A stretch of DNA of 64,000 nucleotides from RH-AL1 sp965277735 (GCA_965277735.1 CBDIDO010000003.1:1984001-2048000), one strand, 5' to 3'. Counted from the stretch's first letter, positions 24,945-32,025 are shown. The notes: a model not told the origin generated them from the sequence alone. Program-made: numbers and translations.

Positions 24945-25076
24945 GAAACGTATTCGTCGATCTGGATAATGGATCCGTTGCGGCGGCTAAGTCATGCGGA
25001 AGTCGAAAGATCATCCGACCGTATCAGGTCCGTTGATTTACGAAACGTATCCGTGGGCTTTCGAATCGGATCCGTC
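24945..25076. repeat. Paired operator-like repeats upstream of the excisionase-like gene
   Basis: GAAACGTAT and GGATCCGT are 26 bp apart (start to start) in one copy (24945 and 24971) and again exactly 26 bp apart in a second copy (25042 and 25068). This two-part repeat lies in the 500-bp gene-free region before the small HTH gene at 25144. It is most simply a repressor- or Xis-binding array. Confidence 0.45.
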
Positions 25077-25143
25077 GGAAAACGCCACTTTTTCTTCGCT
25101 GAGGTCTCGTCGACACTTCTCCATCGCTGAAGCGGGGGCAGAG

Positions 25144-25368
25144 ATGGAAGAACACAGACCCGAAGACACGCTCTTGGGCTCGGTAAAGCGGGCTTGCGCG
25201 AAGCTCGGAGTTGGTAAGACGACGCTTTTCAAGCTGATCCGCGAGGGCAAGGTGGACACGGTCACGATCGGCCGTCGGACCCTTATCACCGAGGCGTCTC
25301 TTCATCGGCTTGCGGCGGAGCCCACACGACGCCGCGGCTGCAGCGCGGCTGGGGGTGAAGCATCATGA
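25144..25368 (+). CDS. Small excisionase/MerR-like helix-turn-helix protein
   Basis: The 74-residue protein contains LGSVKRACAKLGVGKTTLFKLIREGKVDTVTIGRRTLITEASLHRL. This is the winged-HTH layout of excisionase-family DNA-binding proteins (helix-turn-helix plus arginine-rich wing). The start ATG at 25144 is favoured over an upstream one at 24994, because that extension overlaps the operator-like repeats. Its stop overlaps the next ATG (ATGA). It could be the directionality factor or a transcriptional switch protein of the island. Confidence 0.75.
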   Translation: MEEHRPEDTLLGSVKRACAKLGVGKTTLFKLIREGKVDTVTIGRRTLITEASLHRLAAEPTRRRGCSAAGGEAS

Positions 25369-25625
25369 AGAGCACTGTCGTCGAGAGGATCGCAATCGGG
25401 GCCTACTATCGCTGGCTAAACGGTGAGGCGGGAACCGCGCTCGACCATTGGCTTCGCGCTGAGGTCGCGGAGCAGGTCGCAGCCGAGAAACGCAAGGCAA
25501 CCGGAAGGAAGGCCGCGGCAGCACGCTGGAGCAGAACAGACGTGCGTTTGAAATCACGCGCAGAACCGGAGCCGAAGCCGGTGTTGCCGGTCCCGTGGCG
25601 ATCATCGAGACGAGGACAGACATGA
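25365..25625 (+). CDS. DUF2934-like small protein
   Basis: The 86 residues start VERIAIGAYYRWLNGEAGTALDHWLRAEVAEQVA. This matches the short DUF2934 pattern (an amphipathic helix ending hWLRAE), usual in Hyphomicrobiales and of unknown function. The tail is basic and low-complexity. It is translationally coupled to the upstream HTH gene. Confidence 0.65.
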   Translation: MKSTVVERIAIGAYYRWLNGEAGTALDHWLRAEVAEQVAAEKRKATGRKAAAARWSRTDVRLKSRAEPEPKPVLPVPWRSSRRGQT

Positions 25626-25763
25626 TGCCGGGCGCTGGCTCGGCCGACGGCACCGACTCGCTCGACCTCCGCCTTGCGGCTCTGGCAGGCGTAGGCGCGC
25701 TTGGCTCATCCACCCTGTCGTGGGCCGGCACCGATCAAGAGGAATTAAGGGAACGCGGTCATC

Positions 25764-25880
25764 GTGGCCGAATGGCCTATCCCCCGCGGCGCCCAAGTCA
25801 TGCGCGCCCTGTTCGTCATCGTCATCATCGTCGTGATCCTCGCCCAGGCCCTCTACCTCGGCCTCTTCGCGACCTGCTAG
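25764..25880 (+). CDS. Very small membrane protein (38 residues)
   Basis: From a GTG at 25764 the frame reads VAEWPIPRGAQVMRALFVIVIIVVILAQ..., with one strong hydrophobic span (ALFVIVIIVVILAQALYLGLF), ending at TAG 25880. An internal ATG at 25800 would leave only the span (26 residues). It is located after the DUF2934 gene on the same strand. A holin-like or other phage small membrane role is possible but unproven. Confidence 0.45.
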   Translation: MAEWPIPRGAQVMRALFVIVIIVVILAQALYLGLFATC

Positions 25881-25924
25881 ATTGCTCGGGGTGACGACGA
25901 TGATCTCCGACTGCCACCTTCACC

Positions 25925-26240
25925 AATGCTTAAGCATTGCCTGCTGTCGTGTCAGGGTGGTCCGTGGTCTGTGGGTGGTCCACGGTCTGCCGACAGGCTA
26001 TGTCTATGGGCAGGTCATCGACCTGGTCATGGGTCCTACCCTAGGACTTGTCCTAGACCACCGTCCGTGCCACATACACGGTCATATCGAAGACCTTAGA
26101 GGTGAGAACGGCTACCTCACGCGCCTGGTCTCCAGGCAAAGTAGTGTCCGGGTGCTTAGGCGCTTGGGTGCGAAGAGATCCGGAAGTTGCATCCGGCTAG
26201 GTTCTTCGATGAAAGGGCTCCCTCGCGACGGGAGCCCTTT
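25925..26240 (+). ncRNA. Candidate structured RNA ending at an intrinsic terminator
   Basis: The region lacks a protein-like frame but contains a series of short perfect hairpins: AATGCTTAAGCATT (25925-25938), CTAGGACTTGTCCTAG (26041-26056), GCCTGGTCTCCAGGC (26122-26137), and the terminator at 26212-26241. GGTCC/GGACC-type repeats occur around 25955-25990. A 127-codon frame passes through it but has an abnormal Cys/His-rich composition and runs across the terminator. A small regulatory RNA or structured leader is the simplest reading. Confidence 0.4.
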
Positions 26241-26241
26241 T
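26212..26241. terminator. Strong intrinsic terminator between convergent units
   Basis: The stem AAAGGGCTCCC/GGGAGCCCTTT is perfect over 11 bp with loop TCGCGAC, and TTTT follows on the plus strand. It lies just before the stop of the convergent PBECR-like gene and could serve both strands. Confidence 0.85.
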
Positions 26242-26245
26242 CGTA

Positions 26246-26649
26246 TCAGCCTATCGGTGCGTTGAAGAGGAAGCCACGCTCCTTGCGCCGCTGCACCTTA
26301 TCCTCCTTGGTCGAGAAGAAGCTCCTTACCTCGTACTTGCCCGGTACCGTTGCCTCGACGCAGATCGCGACCAGGATGTAGCCCGCGATCGTCGGCACTC
26401 TTCCGAGAAGCTCGATGCACCCCGGGTTCCGCAGGTCGTCACCAATGAGCAAGGGCGCGGTCACGATCGAGGCGATGTGCGGGAGGATACTATCGTACTC
26501 GTCCTGGTGCCTGCGCCATGCGTGAACCTGCACACCAGGGTCACGATCACCGTGCCTTCCTCCAACTCAAGCTCGAGGACCTGATTGATCGCTGCGACCG
26601 GCAGCGGGCCCAGCGTCAGCGTGACATGAGATGGATCCGGCTTTGCCAA
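26246..26649 (-). pseudogene. PBECR-type (barnase/EndoU/colicin/RelE-like) nuclease, frameshifted
   Basis: One frame (TTG at 26649) gives LELELEEGTVIVT. The frame shifted by one gives HAWRRHQDEYDSILPHIASIV, IGDDLRNPGCIELL, GYILVAICVE and KYEVRSFFSTKEDKVQRRKERGFL to the stop. Joined, they follow the pattern I recall for phage PBECR nucleases: xHixRH, P.xIG..p..p.sIE, hVaixhd..., SxY....+i..R...G.l. The frames meet at a CCC run near 26540, so a single lost C explains the break. It may be a real inactivation or a sequencing error. Family assignment is from memory of the motif pattern. Confidence 0.5.
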
Positions 26650-26866
26650 CGTGCTCTCGGAGAAGAAGAGGCGCCGAGGCCCGGGAAGGCGCTCAGCCGA
26701 CAGCTTATAATTTGACGGTTCTGTTACGGCTCAAGGTTGATGAAGTCGAGCACGCCACGCATCACGCGCGACGCTGGCGCCGGCAGTCGGTCTCAAGCCG
26801 ACCCACTGTCTGCGGCGGCGCTCAGTCGCATGGCGTAAGCCACAGCCGGTGCCAATGGTCCTGGCC

Positions 26867-27235
26867 ATGAGCGCACCCGACCTGATCGTCTACCACGATG
26901 GCTCCTGCCCGGTTTGCCGCATGGAGATCGGCCGTTACCGCCGGTCGACCGGCGCCGAGCGCATCGAATTCCTCGACGTCGCTGACCCCAACGTCGATCC
27001 GGGGCCCGACCTTCCGCGCGAGGACGCGATGGGCCGCTTCCACGTCCGCCTGCCGTCGGGCGAGTTGAAAGCTGGCGCGCCAGCCTTCGTCGAGATCTGG
27101 CGGGTGCTCACGTTCTGGCGACCGGCCGCCATGGTCGCGAGCTTACCGGGCGCGACGCCCGCGCTCGAGCTGGGCTACCGGCTCGTCTCTCCCTTCCGGC
27201 CTGCCGTCGCGCGCTTGCTCAAGCACGTTGCGTAG
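26867..27235 (+). CDS. DCC family (DUF393) thiol-disulfide oxidoreductase-like protein
   Basis: The 122-residue protein starts DLIVYHDGSCPVCRMEIGRYR. The DG-x-C-P-x-C motif defines the DUF393/DCC thioredoxin-like family. It ends with hydrophobic stretches around AMVASLPGATPALELGYRLVSPFRP. The ATG at 26867 is used. Members are usually chromosomal and of unknown electron partner, so here it is probable cargo of the island. Confidence 0.85.
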   Translation: MSAPDLIVYHDGSCPVCRMEIGRYRRSTGAERIEFLDVADPNVDPGPDLPREDAMGRFHVRLPSGELKAGAPAFVEIWRVLTFWRPAAMVASLPGATPALELGYRLVSPFRPAVARLLKHVA

Positions 27236-27344
27236 GCGCCTTGTACGCAACAGGCCCCTTCGGAACCATGGCCGCGGCACCGCGTAATCTTCACAGTCGT
27301 GGGTAATGCCTTGCCTTCCGTCGACTGTGAACACGGAAGGCCTC

Positions 27345-27614
27345 ATGCAGTCTCATTCGCGCAACTCCACGCTTTGCCTGCTGCTGCTAGCGCAGCCTGC
27401 TCACGCGGCTCAGCCCGATCCGTTTCACATCACAGACGCCGAAAAGTCGGCCTGCTCGTCAGACGCAATGTCGCTTTGTTCGGCAGCGTATCCCGACGAA
27501 CAGCGCCTACTGACCTGCATGAAGGCCAACCACCCATCGCTCAGCGCCGGCTGCGAAACCGTTTTCGACGCAGGAATGAAGAGACGACACATGAGCATCA
27601 CATCGGGGAAATGA
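27345..27614 (+). CDS. Secreted cysteine-rich-repeat (GLG1-like) protein
   Basis: A signal peptide (MQSHSRNSTLCLLLLAQPAHA) precedes one cysteine-rich unit, ACSSDAMSLCSAAYPDEQRLLTCMKANHPSLSAGC. Its C-x(4-7)-C-x12-C-x(8-11)-C spacing resembles the Cys-rich GLG1 repeat seen in many small rhizobial exported proteins. The mature part is about 68 residues. No function is established. Confidence 0.65.
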   Translation: MQSHSRNSTLCLLLLAQPAHAAQPDPFHITDAEKSACSSDAMSLCSAAYPDEQRLLTCMKANHPSLSAGCETVFDAGMKRRHMSITSGK

Positions 27615-27696
27615 ACCGAAGCTCGCAAGAGCGTTTCCCGCACGAAGGCTCGCTGTTACGATGCGCGGGGCGTGGCGGGACGCAACGAGCTTTGAC

Positions 27697-27981
27697 ATGG
27701 CAGCCGAGAATACTGAAGGCGAAGACCGGCGGAGCGAAGAGCGCGCAGATTGCGATATCGAGGCCAGGGTCGAACTGAGCGACCGCCTTGCTATTGCCTG
27801 CCGGGTGAAGGACCTTTCGGCCAGCGGCTTCAAGATGCAGGTCGCGGAGGCCATCCACCTTCCCGACGAGTTCGACCTGCTTATTCCGATCGCTGGCGCC
27901 TTCCACCGCTACAGGGTTCGGATGGTCTGGCGAGAAGGCGACACGGTCGGTGGGGAGTTCATCACGCCGCACGCGCAATGA
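27697..27981 (+). CDS. PilZ domain protein
   Basis: A single PilZ domain of 94 residues: the N-terminal RRSEERADCDIEARVELSDR contains an RxxxR-like c-di-GMP contact region, and DLSASGFKMQV matches the (D/N)xSxxG motif. It could act as a soluble c-di-GMP receptor in motility or cell-cycle signalling. That role is notable because a CtrA homologue lies 1.3 kb away in the same island. The ATG at 27697 is used. Its stop overlaps the start of the next (interrupted) gene. Confidence 0.82.
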   Translation: MAAENTEGEDRRSEERADCDIEARVELSDRLAIACRVKDLSASGFKMQVAEAIHLPDEFDLLIPIAGAFHRYRVRMVWREGDTVGGEFITPHAQ

Positions 27982-28214
27982 ATTGCCAGCGCTGCTGAGA
28001 CGGCGGCTGGGTCTGCGAGGCGCACGACGAACTCACGTGGATGATCGAAGGCGAGCCCCATTGCGACGCTCCGGGCGTCCCGTGCCCCGACTGCAATCCT
28101 GCCGGCGAGCGGGACAATCCGCCCGACGACAGCCGCATCATGGCGGCGCCTGAGAAGGCCAAGCCGACTAAGGCGAATCAGGCATCCTCGCCGGATGCGA
28201 TCTGCCTACTTTAG
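27978..28214 (+). pseudogene. Small zinc-knuckle protein interrupted by an in-frame TGA
   Basis: The frame starts at ATG 27978 (overlapping the PilZ stop) as MNCQRC, meets TGA at 27996-27998, then continues open as DGGWVCEAHDELTWMIEGE, then HCDAPGVPCPDCNPAGERD, to TAG at 28212. Cysteines CxxC...C...C...CPDC form a coherent zinc-binding set that spans the stop. TGA replaces what is probably CGA (Arg) or TGG (Trp). Nonsense decay is the simplest reading; read-through is an alternative. Confidence 0.6.
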
Positions 28215-28423
28215 GACGGAGGCAGGAGCCTGATTGGATACCGCCACCCTACGACATCGAAGCCGAGCTTTCTCCTCGTCCCGGCAACGATCCATCCCTG
28301 ATCGGTCCACCCGCAGAGAAACGGTGCGACTTCGAGGCGGCCGCGATAATTGCACAGCACCTGCACGTGCGCGCCGGCGGCCGGCAGCGTCTGTCGCTTG
28401 AAGGACCGGAAGGCGTCCTTCAT
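28211..28423 (-). CDS. Small protein translationally coupled to the degenerate receiver gene
   Basis: The 70-residue product begins MKDAFRSFKRQTLPAAGAHV and has a basic, tryptophan-containing C-terminal half (FLCGWTDQGWIVAGTRRKLG). The ATG at 28423 overlaps the TAA of the receiver gene (TAATG), so the two form one operon. No family is recognised. Confidence 0.55.
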   Translation of the reverse strand: MKDAFRSFKRQTLPAAGAHVQVLCNYRGRLEVAPFLCGWTDQGWIVAGTRRKLGFDVVGWRYPIRLLPPS

Positions 28424-28857
28424 TAGGAAGCGCCGGGAAACGCCACGACCCGGAAACGCCGCGCTAAATCGCTGTCGAGCAGATGAATGAGCATTGGCTC
28501 GACGATGCAGTGAGCCTGGTTTTTGGCGATGACACGTTCGGCGCCGCTGTGGATTGCTGACAGGCTTTCCCGACTGTTTCGTCGGTGGGTCATCCCCACG
28601 ACGACCGCTTGCAGCGAGGGTGCGGTCCTGATGTATTCCCATACCGATAAGTATTGGCGGTTATATTCCAGAAATATAATGTCCGCGCCCGGTCGTCGGA
28701 CGAGCTGTTCGGCATATTTGAGCGAGGCTCCACAGTGCAGTTGCGTTATACCCGAGTATTCGAGTGTCTCAATCATCGTCGTAAGGAAATCGATGTCGCG
28801 GTCAATGACGCTAACGTCTAGATATTCAACCGATTGCAAACGATTAATCCGTGTCAT
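28423..28857 (-). CDS. Receiver-domain protein with Glu in place of the phospho-acceptor Asp
   Basis: The 144-residue product has the receiver layout: acidic pair at D19/D21 (VSVIDRDIDF), the acceptor strand PGADIIFLEYNRQY, the conserved Thr90 (VVVGMTHR) and Lys112 (RVIAKNQ). Where an Asp is expected there is Glu64, a substitution that often mimics phosphorylation. No output domain is present. It is divergent from the island's CtrA homologue across a 380-bp intergenic region. A role as constitutive signalling competitor is inference. Confidence 0.65.
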   Translation of the reverse strand: MTRINRLQSVEYLDVSVIDRDIDFLTTMIETLEYSGITQLHCGASLKYAEQLVRRPGADIIFLEYNRQYLSVWEYIRTAPSLQAVVVGMTHRRNSRESLSAIHSGAERVIAKNQAHCIVEPMLIHLLDSDLARRFRVVAFPGAS

Positions 28858-29237
28858 GCCGCATCCATTCCCTTCGAAGAGACTGCTGCACGCTCAAGAA
28901 CTTTCACGTTGAATTGGTTAACAAATTCTTTCCAATTGTCGTTTTTGCTCTGCGCAATAATTTTATGTAAACGTCACGAAAAATTGATCTGTGTGCTAAT
29001 GTGGATAATTACGGTGGAGGGCAAACGTTTGCGCCCATTCTTTCTCGAATACGTCGAAAGGCTGGATCGGCGCATCCGGGCCCAGAAATGGAGTGCACGA
29101 AAAGGGTCTCGCCGACCCGAGCGGCGCTGGCGCGGCAGGGCTCAATGCGTCCAAACCGTTAACCAAAGCGCGACATTGTAATGGCTATCGGGCGCGGCTG
29201 GCGCGCGACCCCGCGCCAAGCATTATTCGAGGTCTCC
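28858..29237. other. 380-bp intergenic region upstream of the CtrA homologue
   Basis: It is AT-richer than its flanks. It contains two GTTAAC palindromes, at 28917-28922 and 29158-29163. The second extends as CGTTAACCAAAG, resembling the TTAACC half-sites bound by CtrA, about 75 bp before the ctrA ATG. Short frames cross it but none is convincing. Confidence 0.5.
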
Positions 29238-29939
29238 ATGCGCGTGCTACTGATCGAGGATGACAGCGCGACAGCGCAGAGCATCGAGCTCATGCTCAAG
29301 TCCGAGAACTTCAACGTCTACTCGACGGATCTCGGTGAGGAAGGCATCGACCTCGGCAAGCTCTATGACTACGATATCATCCTGCTCGACCTGAACCTCC
29401 CCGACATGTCGGGCTACGAGGTGCTCCGCACCTTGCGCGCCGCAAGGATCAAAACGCCGGTCCTAATTCTATCCGGCCTCGCCGGCATCGAGGACAAGGT
29501 GAAGGGCCTCGGCTTCGGCGCCGACGACTACCTCTCCAAGCCGTTCCACAGGGACGAGATGGTCGCTCGCATACAGGCGATCGTGCGCCGCTCGAAGGGT
29601 CATGCGCAGTCGGTGCTCGCGACCGGCGACCTCATCGTCAACCTCGATCGGAAGACTGTCGAAGTTTCCGGCTCGCACGTGCATCTTACGGGCAAGGAGT
29701 ACCAGATGCTGGAACTTCTCGCGCTTCGAAAGGGCACGACGCTGACCAAGGAGATGTTTTTGAACCATCTCTACGGCGGCATGGACGAGCCCGAGCTCAA
29801 GATCATCGATGTTTTCATCTGCAAGCTGCGGAAGAAGCTCGCAAACGTAAGCGGAGGCTGCAACTACATCGAGACCGTGTGGGGGCGCGGCTACGTCTTG
29901 CGCGAACCAGCGGAGGGAGATTTGCTAGCGACCGCTTGA
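29238..29939 (+). CDS. ctrA: CtrA-type cell-cycle response regulator, element-borne
   Basis: The 233-residue OmpR-family regulator is nearly the canonical CtrA throughout. It begins MRVLLIEDDSATAQSIELML, has phospho-acceptor D51 in ILLDLNLPDMSG and K102-type Lys in YLSKPFH, and a DNA-binding domain with HLTGKEYQMLELLALRKGTTLTK and GGMDEPELKIIDVFICKLRKKL ending ETVWGRGYVLREP. CtrA controls replication initiation silencing, division and motility genes in alphaproteobacteria. Here it lies inside the integrated island, alone on its strand, with no usual chromosomal ctrA neighbours, so it is probably an acquired second copy. The ATG at 29238 is set by family alignment. Confidence 0.88.
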   Translation: MRVLLIEDDSATAQSIELMLKSENFNVYSTDLGEEGIDLGKLYDYDIILLDLNLPDMSGYEVLRTLRAARIKTPVLILSGLAGIEDKVKGLGFGADDYLSKPFHRDEMVARIQAIVRRSKGHAQSVLATGDLIVNLDRKTVEVSGSHVHLTGKEYQMLELLALRKGTTLTKEMFLNHLYGGMDEPELKIIDVFICKLRKKLANVSGGCNYIETVWGRGYVLREPAEGDLLATA

Positions 29940-29970
29940 CGAATGAGCGTGCTGCGCGCTGCTCTTTTCT

Positions 29971-30560
29971 GTGCCGTCGTCATCCCCAGAGTCAACACCG
30001 GCAGCCGGTCCAACGACGAAGGCAAACGCTGCCGCGTTGCTGGTGCCGCGGGCGCACCAGCGCGAAGCCACCGCGGCGATGCTGGCTGCGCGGGCAGCCG
30101 GTCGCCCCGGTTTTCTGCTGGGCGACATGACCGGCCTCGGCCAGACGCTCGCCGTCTGGTGCGCTGCTGCGGCAATCCTGGAACGCGAAGTGCTGATTGT
30201 CTGCCCGAAAGGCGCGATCCCGCAATGGCGGCGCACTATCGCTCTAGCCGCATGCCCAGAGAAAGCGATCACGATCACCAACTACGAGCGGACCAAGTCG
30301 CTGATGGCCGCGCCGCCAAAGAGCAAGCGGCGATCGACCCGCGCGAAGCACAATGAGCTGCTGAGCACGGCCAAGCGAAGAAGACCTGGCCGATCGTCGC
30401 CTTCGAGGAAGCCCATCGCCTCCGAAATCCGTACAGGCTCGTCCCGCTCCTCGGCGAAGGACAGCGGGCGGAGGTCGCACGTTTGCGCTCAGACGAACTG
30501 TCGTTCTGCGCAAGTGCGGGAGCCGAGCCCAACCTTTCCTACCCGCTCTGGGGCGCTTGA
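29971..30560 (+). pseudogene. SNF2-type helicase remnant
   Basis: The first frame reads VPRAHQREATAAMLAARAAG and GFLLGDMTGLGQTLAVWCAA. This is a Walker A region in which the invariant Lys of GxGKT is Gln. It is followed by LIVCPKGAIPQWRRTI. After a frameshift near 30370 another frame reads TWPIVAFEEAHRLRNP, a DEAH-box region starting with Glu. The reading then stops at 30560. About two thirds of a normal SNF2 ATPase is missing. It lies directly after ctrA on the same strand. Confidence 0.65.
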
Positions 30561-30896
30561 AAGCCGAAATTGCGGAGCCAAACGCCAACGAAGCCTCTAC
30601 GGAGCTCGCCTAGGCATCCCGCCTATAAGTCCCAAATCTTGTGACACCGCGCACTATAGATAACACAGTTATAAGTACACTATCAATATCTTACGCTGTT
30701 GTGAAATTCGCAATTGTCGTTGTGGGTGTCGCAATACACTGTTGTTGTATTCACAACGCGCGACATCGCCGCGATACTTTTTATCATTTGACACCGGCAG
30801 GAAACGGGCGCTTTATGTTTAGGCTCGTGTGATTCGAGCGGCCGGACACGGTGTTCCACCACCGTGTCCAGCCTAACTTTAAGCAGGAGGTGTCCC
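30561..30896. promoter_or_regulatory. AT-rich regulatory region with inverted operator-like boxes and a 10-bp hairpin
   Basis: This 336-bp gene-free stretch is much richer in A+T than its surroundings. GTTGTGAA (30698-30705) and its exact reverse complement TTCACAAC (30750-30757) form a widely spaced pair, with another GTTGTG-like box between. Further down, GGACACGGTG/CACCGTGTCC (30844-30853, 30860-30869) forms a perfect 10-bp stem with 6-nt loop, 28 bp before the next ATG. It looks like a repressor-controlled promoter with a structured 5' leader. Confidence 0.5.
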
Positions 30897-31442
30897 ATGC
30901 CCAAAGCTGAAACATCCTATACCGCGGCTGTGCTCTACGCAGAAAAAAACGAGAAACAGTTTGACGAAGACGCAGACGAAGGCCGACCTGAAAACGCTCT
31001 CGCTGCGGCTCAAGAGACTTCTCCGGAAGATAAAATTTTTAGGTGGGTCCACGACATCCGGATGGTCGACTGCACCTGGAAGCGCGTCGTCTGCACCCGC
31101 ATTTGCTCCCGCGGCCCCGTGATCGCGTTCTTAACAGACGACGGTGTCGTGGTCCTGGGAAAATCGGATGTGGAGTATATTCACATGTCGTTGGATGGAG
31201 ACGCCGACGACCTTTGGTGGATGCGGGAATTAAACCTCCCTGAGCCCGACGCCGGATCTTGGCCTCCGCCCCTGCTGAAGCCCGGGTACTTCTGCCTTGA
31301 AAAAGGACATCAAGAACTATCGCGCCAGCGCGGCGTTCGGCGCGTTCTAGAGATCATACAGCGCGACATTGAAGAGGAGCGAGTTCGCGCCGAGACGAAA
31401 GGGAAAGCCAAAAGGCCCAAGGCACGCAAGAAAGCGGCGTGA
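30897..31442 (+). CDS. Hypothetical acidic protein of the island
   Basis: The ATG at 30897 follows a near-perfect Shine-Dalgarno (AGGAGGTG). The 181-residue product is acidic at its N-terminus (EKQFDEDADEGRPENALAAAQ). Its middle domain, WVHDIRMVDCTWKRVVCTRICSRGPVIAFLTDDGVVVL, is followed by a helical basic tail ending KRPKARKKAA. No family is recognised. Lower G+C and position after the AT-rich switch-like region suggest a phage-type early or cargo gene. Confidence 0.7.
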   Translation: MPKAETSYTAAVLYAEKNEKQFDEDADEGRPENALAAAQETSPEDKIFRWVHDIRMVDCTWKRVVCTRICSRGPVIAFLTDDGVVVLGKSDVEYIHMSLDGDADDLWWMRELNLPEPDAGSWPPPLLKPGYFCLEKGHQELSRQRGVRRVLEIIQRDIEEERVRAETKGKAKRPKARKKAA

Positions 31443-31524
31443 GCTGGACGCAGAGATCCGGCACCCAGTGCCGGATCTCTGTCTTTGCGAAGAACAGGAC
31501 GTTGCCTCTGCCGAGGAGCTAACA

Positions 31525-32025
31525 ATGAAGTACTTGATGTTTCTCGTGTTGCTTATGAACTCAGTAGCCGCACGCGCTGGCACTTACGGCGACTGCGTGA
31601 TTGGGAACGCGAAAAGCGCATTAACTACTCAAGCCGTTTATGCTATAAAAGAAGCTTGCATGTCAAAATCTTCGACTTCGCTGGGCGCTGACGTGTTAGC
31701 GAAATTGACCGGAACGCTTGGTGTCGGCGCCCCGTATTTTAGCTCAGTGAACACTCTGTACATAAGGCTGCGCAACGACACTCCTTATACGATCACAGCG
31801 CTAGACGTTGCGGTGAAGACCGGGTCCGATTTTCATACTTACCGTATTTCTAGATTCGACGACGTGCCGCCGCCGGGAGAGATATTGGGGCCGCCGCCGG
31901 ATATAACGAGCTTCGAAAAGATCCCGCCATTCTCTTCGGTGTATTTCTATCATGCTGCCGACGAAGTGCTCGGGAAAGCGCAGTGGAGTATCGTCGGGGC
32001 AAGAGGTTTCTTGTCGGATCCGTAA
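31525..32025 (+). CDS. Secreted hypothetical protein
   Basis: A signal peptide (MKYLMFLVLLMNSVAARA) precedes a 148-residue mature protein. Its beginning, YGDCVIGNAKSALTTQAVYAIKEAC, has two cysteines that may form a disulfide, and a beta-rich second half (NTLYIRLRNDTPYTITALDVAVK) resembles a small periplasmic domain. The ATG at 31525 gives the signal sequence. Function is unknown. It is 82 bp after the previous gene on the same strand. Confidence 0.7.
   Translation: MKYLMFLVLLMNSVAARAGTYGDCVIGNAKSALTTQAVYAIKEACMSKSSTSLGADVLAKLTGTLGVGAPYFSSVNTLYIRLRNDTPYTITALDVAVKTGSDFHTYRISRFDDVPPPGEILGPPPDITSFEKIPPFSSVYFYHAADEVLGKAQWSIVGARGFLSDP

Noticed and set aside
25951..26060. Possible CRISPR-like or tRNA-like repeats (GGTGGTCC, TTCGATG)
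   Set aside because: Repeats are short, irregular and not evenly spaced, and no cloverleaf could be folded.
25882..26265. 127-codon plus-strand frame
   Set aside because: It crosses a strong intrinsic terminator and several perfect hairpins, with abnormal Cys/His content. A structured RNA is more likely.
28834..29181. 115-codon frame upstream of ctrA
   Set aside because: It starts inside the divergent receiver gene and has mixed hydrophobic and Arg-rich composition, with no family or start signal. Treated as intergenic.
29238..29939. Idea that this is the native chromosomal ctrA and the island is not an insertion
   Set aside because: The tRNA att repeat, arm repeats and integrase bracket it, and none of the usual ctrA neighbours are present. 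A genome-wide check for another copy is still needed, so it is kept as a stated alternative.
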